29,268 nucleotides of DNA from Prevotella sp. (GTDB lineage: Bacteria; Bacteroidota; Bacteroidia; Bacteroidales; Bacteroidaceae). This document shows, in pieces, positions 21,763 through 29,019 of the stretch. Position 1 is the first letter of the stretch; each line of letters starts with the position of its first letter. The notes under the pieces were generated by a model. That model did not search any database, had not been told where the DNA came from, and saw only the letters and a program-made list of their open reading frames with translations. Where the stretch lies: the NCBI GenBank assembly GCA_017428805.1, contig JAFRQC010000035.1:1-29268 (forward strand). The letters run 5' to 3'. The translations under genes were made by a program, and so were the position numbers.

Positions 21763-22497
21763 TTAACCGAATCGTTTGACAGCCTCGTAATAGGTGTCGA
21801 TGGAACCGATATCGAAACGACCGGCAGACATCGGCCAGGCATGCATCGTGGTGTGTTCCACCATATAATGCGCCAGATTGCCGGGGGCATCCTTGCCACA
21901 GCCATTCTCAACAGCATGGTGCACCAGGTCGAGATCCTTCTTTAAATAGATATAGAATGGGGGGACTGCCCAGTGGCTCTTAGGCACCTGAGGCTTCTCT
22001 TCCATGCCAAGGACGCGATTGTTGGCATCGAGCTCGACAACTCCTGTGCGCTGGAGTTTCTCGATACTTGGCTGCTCGTGGCACATGATACAGCTTGTAC
22101 TTTTCTCCTTCGCGAAGTCCACAAACTCCTGAAAGGAGAAAAACAGCAGGTTGTCTGCTGCCACCACGAGCATATCGTCATCGATCTGGAGTTTCTCCAT
22201 TGCAAACAACAAATCACAGACCGCCCCTAACCGCATTTCGTTTGTCTCTGTCCCATCATCGACAATGGTTATGGGTTTCTTCCATCGTCCTTCTTCTTTC
22301 TTCCATTTTTCGAAGATTGGGGCGAATTTGTGGTTGGTGATGATGATGTGCTCATCGATCTCGGGGATGGTGTCGATGTCATCGAGCATCCGGTCGAGAA
22401 TGGACTTCTCACCGATCTTCAACAGCGGCTTCGGGAAGTTCTTCGTGAGTTCCCCGAGTCTCGTGGCGTAGCCTGCAGCAATAACGATATTCTTCAT
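21763..22497 (-). CDS. Sugar-1-phosphate nucleotidyltransferase
   Basis: 244 residues, a single RmlA/GlmU-type domain. It joins a sugar-1-phosphate and an NTP to give an NDP-sugar. The opening IVIAAGYATRLGELTKNFPKPLL is the nucleotide-binding signature; VVAADNLLFF has the metal Asp, and GVVELDANNRVLGMEEKPQVP and FDIGSIDTYYEA are typical later motifs. It is last in a three-gene operon, 5 nt after the epimerase, behind a galacturonokinase-like gene, so uronic acid-1-phosphate is the likely substrate; choline or other sugars cannot be excluded. The stretch KWKKEEGRWKK is low-complexity and may be repeat-derived. Confidence 0.8.
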   Translation of the reverse strand: MKNIVIAAGYATRLGELTKNFPKPLLKIGEKSILDRMLDDIDTIPEIDEHIIITNHKFAPIFEKWKKEEGRWKKPITIVDDGTETNEMRLGAVCDLLFAMEKLQIDDDMLVVAADNLLFFSFQEFVDFAKEKSTSCIMCHEQPSIEKLQRTGVVELDANNRVLGMEEKPQVPKSHWAVPPFYIYLKKDLDLVHHAVENGCGKDAPGNLAHYMVEHTTMHAWPMSAGRFDIGSIDTYYEAVKRFG

Positions 22498-22502
22498 AGT
22501 AT

Positions 22503-23561
22503 TCAGCCATAAAACTGTTTATACCATTCTGCAAAGTGCCGGAGTCCTTCTCGCAGGGTGATCTTCGGCGTAAAACCGTAATCCCTCTCCAGAGCAGTGG
22601 CATCGGCATAGGTTGTGGGCACATCTCCCGGTTGCATGGGAACCAACTGCTTGTGGGCCTCAAAATCAAAGTCCTGAGGCAACACACCGGCCCGTATGAG
22701 TTCTTCTTGCAGAATCTGCACGAAGTCCAGGAGGCTCTCAGGCTGACCACCACCGATGTTATATACGGCATAAGGCGGAATGGGCAGGCCATCTTCCCCT
22801 TTCTTATGCTCGGGTGCTCCGGCCATCACACGTACGATGCCCTCCACGATGTCATCGACATATGTGAAATCGCGTCGGCAGTTGCCGTAGTTGAAGATCT
22901 GGATGGTGTCGCCTTTCAACAGTTTGTTCGTAAATCCGAAATAAGCCATGTCAGGGCGACCGGCAGGACCATAGACGGTGAAGAAACGAAGTCCCGTCGA
23001 TGGAATGTCATAAAGTTTCGAATAGCAGTGTGCCATCAGCTCGTTCGATTTCTTTGTTGCGGCATAGAGGCTCACGGGGTTGTCCACACGGTCGTCTGTC
23101 GAGAATGGCACCTTCTTATTACCACCATACACGCTCGATGACGAGGCATAGACCAGATGCTCCACCGGCCAGTGACGACAGGCTTCGAGAATGTTGTAAA
23201 AGCCGATGAGGTTCGACTGGATATAAGCGTCTGGATTTGTGATGGAATATCTCACACCCGCCTGTGCTGCAAGGTTCACCACCACGGCAGGGTTGTATTG
23301 TTCGAAGATCCCGTCGATGGTTGTTTTGTCGGCAATGTCGCCCTTGACGAAGGTGTAAGTGATGCCTTCGGGTACCAGACCGGCGAGTTCGTCTATGCGG
23401 TATTCCTTCAGACGGACGTCGTAGTAGTCATTCATATTATCAATACCGATGATCGTGGCGCTATTCAAGTCTTTGAATAGGCGTTTTACCAGGTTCGAGC
23501 CGATGAAACCGGCAGAACCGGTCACAAGAATTGTCTTTCCTTCTAAATTTATTTTTTCCAT
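22503..23561 (-). CDS. UDP-glucuronate 4-epimerase-like NAD-dependent epimerase
   Basis: 352 residues, extended SDR family. The Rossmann motif TGSAGFIGSNLVKRL is near the N-terminus; IDNMNDYYDVRLKEYRI is the signature of UDP-glucuronate 4-epimerases, unlike GalE. SSSSVYG and the catalytic YAATK are present, as is FFTVYGPAGRPDMAYFGFTN. It interconverts UDP-glucuronate and UDP-galacturonate, which are capsule and O-antigen precursors. It lies 55 nt after the kinase gene, with a small GGGC/GCCC hairpin (23587-23596) between, and 5 nt before the nucleotidyltransferase. Family placement is firm, exact sugar less so. Confidence 0.88.
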   Translation of the reverse strand: MEKINLEGKTILVTGSAGFIGSNLVKRLFKDLNSATIIGIDNMNDYYDVRLKEYRIDELAGLVPEGITYTFVKGDIADKTTIDGIFEQYNPAVVVNLAAQAGVRYSITNPDAYIQSNLIGFYNILEACRHWPVEHLVYASSSSVYGGNKKVPFSTDDRVDNPVSLYAATKKSNELMAHCYSKLYDIPSTGLRFFTVYGPAGRPDMAYFGFTNKLLKGDTIQIFNYGNCRRDFTYVDDIVEGIVRVMAGAPEHKKGEDGLPIPPYAVYNIGGGQPESLLDFVQILQEELIRAGVLPQDFDFEAHKQLVPMQPGDVPTTYADATALERDYGFTPKITLREGLRHFAEWYKQFYG

Positions 23562-23616
23562 CTTATAAAAAAATCAATATTTTTGGAGGGCATCGCCCTG
23601 CAAAACCCTGTCGATG

Positions 23617-24765
23617 TTAATCGATAACAAACCTCGCCCCGTCATCTGGCCTCACCCAGAAGACCTGGAATGTCTTCTCATACTCCGGGAACTGCTCAAG
23701 ATACCGCTCTGTGAGCGTCTTCTCGATCTCCGCCTTGCAGGTCGGATCTACGAGTGCAATACAGGCTCCCTTGAATCCTGCGCCCGAGAACCGTCCCCCG
23801 TAGACACCCGGGAGTCCCTTCATAATGTCATAGATCGCTATCAGCTCAGGTGAGCCGCACTCGTAGTTGTGGATCGAACTCTCGCACGAGTCGAACGAGA
23901 GTTTACCGAAGAGCTTCAGATTTCCCGTTTCCCACGCTGTGACACCCTGCCGCACACGACGGTATTCCGAATAGAAATGTTCTGCGCGACGTGCAAACCT
24001 CGCAGGCATGGCAATCCGCGTCTTCTCAAACGTTGCCTTGGGGATGTCCCTCAGGAATGTCTTGTCAAACGTTTTCAACGGCTGGTCGGTGTATGCGAGC
24101 ATGTTCCACGCCGCAGTCTTACACTCGTACACACGCAGATTGTAGTCACTGTTCACGAGCGAACGCGTCAGACCAGAGAAGAAGATGCCGATCTCGAAAT
24201 CGTCCATCTCCTTATTCCGTTTGATGATGCGCCAGTCGTTCGAGTCACAGTCGAGGAAGAGGAGTCCGTCCTTCCGCCCCAGGGCGATACACGCCTGGTC
24301 GAGCAAACCGTTGTTCAGCCCGATGTACTCGCGTTCTGCCTCCGAGGCGATCTTTACCACCTCGAAAGGCTGGAGGGTGATGTCATTCGCCTTCGCAAAC
24401 GCCATGACATACGCGATGAGGACTGCAGCACTACTTGACAGGCCACCTACAGGCAATGAACCTTGAATGACACCAGTGACACCCCTCTTGAGTTCGAAAC
24501 GCTTCTTGAGTGCATATTTCGCGCCCCGCGCATAGTCACCCCAATGGCCTTCCTTCACCTGGCTCGGTGCGTCGATGTCAAAATCCACCACGCCCTCAAA
24601 CGTCCGAGACTCCAAATGCACATATTCATTATTATTAACGTTGAACCAGAGATCAACGCCCTTATCGATGGCGAACCCAGTTACCAGACCATGCTGGTGA
24701 TCCACATGAGCGCCCAACGGACAAACCCTGTACGGCGCAAAGATATGATACTGATATTCTTTCAT
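23617..24765 (-). CDS. GHMP kinase, galacturonokinase-like
   Basis: 382 residues. The substrate-site motif reads PYRVCPLGAHVDHQHG (11-26) instead of the galactokinase GR-NLIGEHTDY motif, and this form is the hallmark of plant galacturonokinase. Other blocks that I recall from the plant enzyme are also here: FEGVVDF, WGDYARGAKYAL, GLSSSAA (108-114, ATP loop), YIGLNNGLLDQ with the catalytic Asp156, YNLRVYEC, RAEHFYSE and SSIHNYECGSPEL. The product would be galacturonic acid 1-phosphate. The ATG at 24765 gives a start at the domain and lies ~20 nt behind the promoter; a longer frame upstream overlaps that promoter. It heads the operon with the epimerase and nucleotidyltransferase. Confidence 0.82.
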   Translation of the reverse strand: MKEYQYHIFAPYRVCPLGAHVDHQHGLVTGFAIDKGVDLWFNVNNNEYVHLESRTFEGVVDFDIDAPSQVKEGHWGDYARGAKYALKKRFELKRGVTGVIQGSLPVGGLSSSAAVLIAYVMAFAKANDITLQPFEVVKIASEAEREYIGLNNGLLDQACIALGRKDGLLFLDCDSNDWRIIKRNKEMDDFEIGIFFSGLTRSLVNSDYNLRVYECKTAAWNMLAYTDQPLKTFDKTFLRDIPKATFEKTRIAMPARFARRAEHFYSEYRRVRQGVTAWETGNLKLFGKLSFDSCESSIHNYECGSPELIAIYDIMKGLPGVYGGRFSGAGFKGACIALVDPTCKAEIEKTLTERYLEQFPEYEKTFQVFWVRPDDGARFVID

Positions 24766-24792
24766 ACGTAATGGGAGATATCGTTTTGACCG

Positions 24793-24823
24793 CAAAGTTA
24801 CAGTATTTATCTGAAAACGCCAA
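24793..24823 (-). promoter_or_regulatory. Promoter of the uronate salvage operon
   Basis: TTG (24823-24821), a 20-nt spacer, then TAACTTTG (24800-24793) on minus. The kinase ATG is 28 nt further on. Confidence 0.7.
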
Positions 24824-24843
24824 GGATTATTCCTATAAAGTGC

Positions 24844-24875
24844 AAAAAGGAGAGGCGTTTCTATCGGCCTCTCCT
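24844..24875 (-). terminator. Rho-independent terminator on the minus strand
   Basis: AGGAGAGGC and GCCTCTCCT form a perfect 9-bp stem with a 10-nt loop (24848-24856 with 24867-24875), followed on minus by TTTTT. It lies about 440 nt past the rimM stop and about 20 nt before the -33 of the uronate operon. Confidence 0.75.
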
Positions 24876-24953
24876 CGAATCATGGTATTATTACATAGTA
24901 ATAGAAAAAGGTCAGGTTTGAGGTTAACAGTAATAGGCTGTCGTCCTTAAATG
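24844..24953 (-). ncRNA. Candidate orphan small RNA (~110 nt)
   Basis: A consensus promoter (24960-24990) and a strong intrinsic terminator (24844-24875) delimit about 110 nt with no credible coding frame. The 5' half contains AGGACGACAGCCTATTACTG; a small TTAC/GTAA stem lies in the middle. It could be a new sRNA or a member of a known Bacteroidales RNA motif with the same promoter-to-terminator layout (Bacteroidales-1). The alternative is a leftover promoter with a terminator that serves rimM. The signals are seen; the RNA is inferred. Confidence 0.5.
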
Positions 24954-24959
24954 ATGCTG

Positions 24960-24990
24960 CAAATTTATGAAATTATTTTCTAATATTCAA
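24960..24990 (-). promoter_or_regulatory. Promoter of the candidate small RNA
   Basis: TTG (24990-24988), a 20-nt spacer and TAAATTTG (24967-24960) on minus, set in AT-rich DNA with no gene directly downstream. Confidence 0.6.
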
Positions 24991-25086
24991 TACTTTTATC
25001 AAACTTTCTTTTAAAAATTAAGATTTTTAAATAATAAATAATATTTTACAATAATTGTATTAAATACACTTTATATAATGTTTTTA

Positions 25087-25299
25087 TCAATAAAAATGAA
25101 AATAAAAATACTTTATATATGGTACAATTTTGTCAAGTTTTGAATTATAATTCAAATAGGTAAATATATTTGACGTAATGTGTGTAAAAAGAATTGGTTT
25201 TACTGAACGCACGCAGTGGTTTTCGGACAAAGGTTCCCCTGGCAGAAGGACAAAACCGCCTTCGGCACTTTTGGTACGACCCTTGATGTAATCGTAGGC
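25087..25299 (-). pseudogene. Possible decayed C-terminal coding fragment
   Basis: A 70-codon open frame without ATG follows directly on a TAG (25300-25302). Its first ~38 codons (25187-25299) are clearly richer in GC than the surroundings and read like protein (YIKGRTKSAEGGFVLLPGE, then SENHCVRSVKPI); the rest is AT-rich. It may be the tail of a lost gene. I cannot name the family. The rest of 24991-25318 is AT-rich DNA in which I see nothing else. Confidence 0.3.
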
Positions 25300-25318
25300 C
25301 TATAATAAATAATGTTCT

Positions 25319-25828
25319 TTAGAGGTCGAGGAGACCAGCGGGCAGGTGCATGGTGATGGTACGTGCCTGTTGGTCTATCTGCGTGATGAGGTCTTCTGAG
25401 GCGGGGATGAGATGACCGTCTTCGAGACAGAAGAGGATGTTGAGGGTGGAGTCATCGATGGAGGCGATACGACCAATGGACTTTTCGGTGCTGGCATCGA
25501 TGATGTCGAAGCCCACGATGGCTGACCAGGAGATGCTGTCGTCATCGCTGGCAGCGAGGTTACGGGGGAAGTAGACATCACAGCCTGTCAGTTCCCGGGC
25601 ACGTTCCTGAGTGTCGATACCCTCGAACTTCATCAGGGCTGTCGTGTCACTGCGGAAACGGTATTCCTCGATGAAGAAAGGCACAAGGATACCATCAATG
25701 TCGAGGATGAGGTAGTCGGCATCGACACGATCGAAGACATCATCGTCGAAGAGGAAAGAAACCTCTCCTCTGACACCATGGCTCTTGCCAAGCCGACCGA
25801 TCTTATAGACTTCTTCCTGCTTGATCAC
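25319..25828 (-). CDS. rimM: Ribosome maturation factor RimM
   Basis: 169 residues. RimM binds ribosomal protein S19 and helps mature the head of the 30S subunit. The N-terminal RimM domain starts VYKIGRLGKSHGVRGEVSFLF and the PRC-barrel part includes VGFDIIDASTEKSIGRIASIDD. The start is a GTG at 25828 that overlaps the murA stop (GTGA), so the genes are translationally coupled. trmD and rpsP, common partners in other phyla, are not adjacent. Confidence 0.95.
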   Translation of the reverse strand: MIKQEEVYKIGRLGKSHGVRGEVSFLFDDDVFDRVDADYLILDIDGILVPFFIEEYRFRSDTTALMKFEGIDTQERARELTGCDVYFPRNLAASDDDSISWSAIVGFDIIDASTEKSIGRIASIDDSTLNILFCLEDGHLIPASEDLITQIDQQARTITMHLPAGLLDL

Positions 25829-27132
25829 TTGTCACTTCTCGTTATCTTTGCACCCAGGGCATTGAGACGTCCCTCGATGTCCTCGTAACCACGGTCTATC
25901 TGTTCGATGTTGTCGATGCGGCTGGTGCCACTGGCACTCATGGCAGCAATGAGCAGGGCGATACCTGCACGGATGTCTGGACTGGTCATGCGACCACCAC
26001 GCAGACAGATCTTCCGGTCGTGGCCTACCACAACGGCCCTGTGAGGATCGCAGAGGATGATCTGGGCACCCATATCGATGAGTTTGTCGACGAAGAACAG
26101 ACGACTCTCAAACATCTTCTGATGGAAAAGTACCGAGCCACGGGCCTGTGTCGCCACGACGATGAGCACAGAGAGCAGGTCGGGGGTAAGACCGGGCCAG
26201 GGGGCGTCTGCCAGTGTCATAATCGTCCCGTCGATGAACGACTGGATCTCGTAATGACGCTGACGGGGGATAAAGAGGTCGTCACCTTCCACCTTGACCT
26301 TCACGCCCAGACGGCGGAAGGCTTCAGGGATGATGCCGAGGTTCTCCACAGAGGCATTCTGGATGCGGATGCCATCGCCACACATTGCCGCCATGCCGAT
26401 GAAGGAACCAACCTCGATCATGTCGGGCAGAATGGTGTGTTCGGCTCCATGAAGGGTGCTCACACCCTCGATGGTCAGGAGGTTGGAGGCGATGCCGCTG
26501 ATCTTGGCACCCATCTGGTTGAGCAACAGACAGAGCTGTTGGAGATAGGGTTCGCAGGCGGCATTGTAGATGGTGGTTGTACCCTTGGCAAAGACGGCTG
26601 CCATCACTATGTTGGCAGTACCTGTCACCGAGGCTTCGTCGAGCAACATATAGGTGCCTTTCAGGCGGGTGGCAGAGATCTCATAGACATCGCGTCCCGG
26701 CACATGGTTGAACTTCGCACCGAGTTTCTGGAACCCGAGGAAATGGGTGTCGAGGCGTCTGCGCCCGATCTTATCACCACCAGGTTTCGTGATGATGGCC
26801 TTGCCCATACGGGCCAACAACGGACCAATCATCATCACACTGCCTCTGAGTTCTGTACACTTCTGGACGAACTCGTCGCTCTCTAAGTATTCAAGGTTGA
26901 GTGTGTCGGCCTGAAAGGTGTAGGTCTTCTCACTCCTCGAAACCTTCACGCCGATATCTCTCAGGAGCTGGATGAGGTTGTTTACATCACGTATGTCAGG
27001 GATGTTGTGGATGGTCACCGCCTCACTGGTCAGCAAGGTGGCACAGATCACCTGCAGGGCTTCGTTCTTGGCGCCCTGTGGACGAATTGTACCGCGCAGA
27101 GGATGACCTCCCTCGATGATGAATGATCCCAT
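25825..27132 (-). CDS. murA: UDP-N-acetylglucosamine 1-carboxyvinyltransferase with Asp in place of the active-site Cys
   Basis: 435 residues, normal length. It adds enolpyruvate from PEP to UDP-GlcNAc, the first committed step of peptidoglycan synthesis. Seen are GTIRPQGAKNEAL (Lys/Asn site), ELRGSVMMIGPLLARMGKA, GRRRLDTHFLGFQKLGA, a GTANIVMAAV block and the C-terminal RIDNIEQIDRGYEDIEGRL. In the flexible loop the usual GGCAIG reads GGDKIG: Asp120 replaces the Cys that fosfomycin alkylates. Mycobacterial and chlamydial MurA carry the same change and are naturally insensitive. It starts 12 nt after the DUF4290 gene and overlaps rimM. Confidence 0.97.
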   Translation of the reverse strand: MGSFIIEGGHPLRGTIRPQGAKNEALQVICATLLTSEAVTIHNIPDIRDVNNLIQLLRDIGVKVSRSEKTYTFQADTLNLEYLESDEFVQKCTELRGSVMMIGPLLARMGKAIITKPGGDKIGRRRLDTHFLGFQKLGAKFNHVPGRDVYEISATRLKGTYMLLDEASVTGTANIVMAAVFAKGTTTIYNAACEPYLQQLCLLLNQMGAKISGIASNLLTIEGVSTLHGAEHTILPDMIEVGSFIGMAAMCGDGIRIQNASVENLGIIPEAFRRLGVKVKVEGDDLFIPRQRHYEIQSFIDGTIMTLADAPWPGLTPDLLSVLIVVATQARGSVLFHQKMFESRLFFVDKLIDMGAQIILCDPHRAVVVGHDRKICLRGGRMTSPDIRAGIALLIAAMSASGTSRIDNIEQIDRGYEDIEGRLNALGAKITRSDK

Positions 27133-27144
27133 AGGCGTCAGGGG

Positions 27145-27741
27145 TTATTTCTTTTTCTTCTTCGCTTTCGGTTCCTCAATGGCAGTGACCTTGTCCAACT
27201 TCATGGTCGACAGGTCGAGTTGGATGACGCCATCAGTGAAACGTGCCAGATCATCGGCCACTTTCTCGTCACTCATGGAACCATGCCCCCAAGTCATCAG
27301 GTTGCGCTTCATCTGGTTGGCCGTGTAAAAGGCCAGGGCATCGCGTTCCTCGCCCTCGGGCATCGTCTTCAGCTTCTCAAACAGTTGTTCGAGCAACTTG
27401 CCATAGTGACGAAGGCGCATGCCTTCCTGGGGGAGGGGGATGGCCTTGGGCTTCTCCTGAAGTTTCTCGGCGGCTGTCACATCGAAGGGCCAGTCGATAT
27501 CCAACTGCTTGTGGCTCATCAGGTAGAGATGATCCCACAGCGTCTGTTCGAAGTCGGCATTGTCGTGGAGCTCAGGCACCTTCGTCTCCATCATACGGAC
27601 GATTTCCTGGGCACAGTTCTGACGCTCGGACTTGTCTGTCAGGCTGACAGCGTAATCCACCATCTTTTGAATCTCCCGACCGTATTCCGGCATCAGGAGC
27701 TGCTCACGATGGGTGTTGTAGTCTAATCCTTTGATATTCAT
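27145..27741 (-). CDS. DUF4290 protein
   Basis: 198 residues, opening MNIKGLDYNTHREQLLMPEYGREIQKMVDYAV, which is characteristic of DUF4290, a Bacteroidetes family that habitually precedes murA. It is soluble and mostly helical, without signal peptide, and ends in a lysine run (KKKKK). The function is unknown; the fixed place between tsaB and murA suggests a housekeeping role. The 41-bp gap to tsaB is filled by an AAAGGTGAAA-type array. Confidence 0.88.
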   Translation of the reverse strand: MNIKGLDYNTHREQLLMPEYGREIQKMVDYAVSLTDKSERQNCAQEIVRMMETKVPELHDNADFEQTLWDHLYLMSHKQLDIDWPFDVTAAEKLQEKPKAIPLPQEGMRLRHYGKLLEQLFEKLKTMPEGEERDALAFYTANQMKRNLMTWGHGSMSDEKVADDLARFTDGVIQLDLSTMKLDKVTAIEEPKAKKKKK

Positions 27742-27744
27742 ATC

Positions 27745-27785
27745 TTTATTTTTTACTTTTTTACCTTTTCACTTTTTCACCTTTA
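27745..27785. repeat. AAAGTGAAA-type array between tsaB and the DUF4290 gene
   Basis: On minus the DNA reads AAAGGTGA, AAAAGTGA, AAAGGTAA, AAAAGTAA units. It includes the last codons of tsaB and all of the intercistronic gap, so it forms the DUF4290 leader. Confidence 0.65.
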
Positions 27786-28472
27786 AATCAGTTTCTTGGG
27801 CATCTTGGCCACGAAGTCCTTCAGATAGAAGGGCGTGAAGTAGGCCACATCTTCAGTCTCACCATTCAGTAAACGGCGCTCTGCCAGAGGCTGCATCCAC
27901 TTGGCCTGAGGCTCAATGCCTTCTATCAGATGGGCATTCGGGTGATGGATGACCTCCATACATTTCCGGGCACCATTGCCGAAGAAATACACAGGATGTG
28001 CGTCGAGGTAGTCCTTGTAGGTCTCTGCCGTCACAATGTCGGCACCGACCTCTCTCACGGGTTTCAAGGCACGGGTATAGATACCGGCATAGACTTCCAT
28101 CCGTCGGGCATCAAGCATTGGACAGAGCAGGGCGTCGTCCTCCACCATCTCTCGTAACAGAACTGGTACACAGAGGAGTTCGAGGGTTGGCACGGCAATC
28201 AGTTTCAGGTTACGACCATAGCAGATGCCTTTTGCCATCGAGACGCCAATGCGGAGACCTGTGTAAGAGCCTGGACCACAACTGACGGCCACGGCATCAA
28301 AGGGGATGGCGTGGTTGTCGGTGAACGAGAGGGCCTCGTCTACCATTGTACCCAGTCGCTCTGCGTGGTTAGGACCAGAGTGGTCTTCCTGTTGGAAGAT
28401 GACCTGAGAGTCCTCTGACACGGCTACAGAACAGACGTCTGTACTTGTCTCTATGTGTAATATCGTCGACAT
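27783..28472 (-). CDS. tsaB: tRNA threonylcarbamoyladenosine biosynthesis protein TsaB
   Basis: 229 residues. TsaB pairs with TsaD in making the t6A37 base of ANN-decoding tRNAs. The ASKHA-fold N-terminus LHIETSTDVCSVAV, SGPNHAERL, and SCGPGSYTGLRIGVSMAKGICYG are diagnostic. It is the first gene of the operon tsaB-DUF4290-murA-rimM and has a consensus promoter at 28504-28535. Length is typical and no residue is missing that I can see. Confidence 0.95.
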   Translation of the reverse strand: MSTILHIETSTDVCSVAVSEDSQVIFQQEDHSGPNHAERLGTMVDEALSFTDNHAIPFDAVAVSCGPGSYTGLRIGVSMAKGICYGRNLKLIAVPTLELLCVPVLLREMVEDDALLCPMLDARRMEVYAGIYTRALKPVREVGADIVTAETYKDYLDAHPVYFFGNGARKCMEVIHHPNAHLIEGIEPQAKWMQPLAERRLLNGETEDVAYFTPFYLKDFVAKMPKKLI

Positions 28473-28503
28473 GATGATGTTCAGTCATTTATTATATTGG
28501 GCG

Positions 28504-28535
28504 CAAAGGTACGGCTTTTTTTTGAATCCGCCAAA
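28504..28535 (-). promoter_or_regulatory. Promoter of the tsaB-murA-rimM operon
   Basis: TTTG (28535-28532), a 20-nt spacer and TACCTTTG (28511-28504) on minus; the ATG lies 32 nt further on. Confidence 0.75.
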
Positions 28536-28550
28536 TCTACAGGCAAATAA

Positions 28551-28612
28551 TTCCCTTAATATCCCTAATCGCCCTGACCTCCCTAATTACCCTCATTTCC
28601 TCTTCCCTTATA
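28551..28612. repeat. Degenerate TCCCTAAT array
   Basis: Repeated CCCTTAAT, TCCCTAAT, CCCTGACC and TCCCTAAT units with a period near 8-9 lie between the tsaB promoter and the rRNA promoter. Beyond them is a small TCTTGA/TCAAGA hairpin at about 28642-28659. Confidence 0.6.
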
Positions 28613-28704
28613 TATATTAATAAGGTGTAGGCCATTTTGTGTCTTGATATTCGTCAAGAGTGGATAAAATTTTGCATAAAAGATGAAAATTTCTCCGAAA
28701 AAGT

Positions 28705-28735
28705 TTTGTCGGTTCGGAAAAAGTTCGTACCTTTG
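28705..28735 (+). promoter_or_regulatory. rRNA operon promoter
   Basis: TTTG (28705-28708), a 19-nt spacer and TACCTTTG (28728-28735). The leader from about 28742 to 29017 has a GAGTAT/ATACTC hairpin (28813-28831 region) and a TTCTTTGAAAG-type segment common ahead of Bacteroidetes 16S genes. No protein frame is seen in the leader. Confidence 0.8.
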
Positions 28736-28992
28736 CACCCGCTTTCGAGAAATCGGGAGTCAAGAAAGAGTTCTTTGAAAGATTTACATAGACAGAAGTA
28801 GTACAAGAAGCGAGAGTATTTCAGTGATACTCTTGGGTAGAAAGAAACAAACCGTCAAGAAATTGAAGAGGTGCTTTTAACTTGATACTGGATAGTCGTT
28901 CTGAGACAGAGCAATGATTATTTATACAAGGCTTCTAGGAGCGAATGCAGAGCCAAGTTCACTTGAGCTATGCTGAGCGACGACGAAGGCTC

Positions 28993-29019
28993 GTATAAAA
29001 TATCGCAGATATTTTATAC
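28993..29019. repeat. 12-bp perfect hairpin at the 16S 5' boundary
   Basis: GTATAAAATATC (28993-29004) pairs perfectly with GATATTTTATAC (29008-29019) around a 3-nt loop. The right arm includes the first two nt of the predicted mature 16S rRNA. Confidence 0.7.

Noticed and set aside
23617..24765. Classical galactokinase GalK
   Set aside because: The galactokinase signature with GEHTDY is replaced by GAHVDHQ, and no galT or galE-type partner is adjacent.
24833..24883. 16-codon ORF (MIRGEADRNASPFCTL) in the candidate sRNA
   Set aside because: It runs through the terminator stem and its stop lies beyond the expected 3' end; more likely chance than a leader peptide.
24991..25318. tRNA gene or riboswitch ahead of the sRNA
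   Set aside because: No cloverleaf, TTCGA-type T-loop or known aptamer core was seen on either strand.
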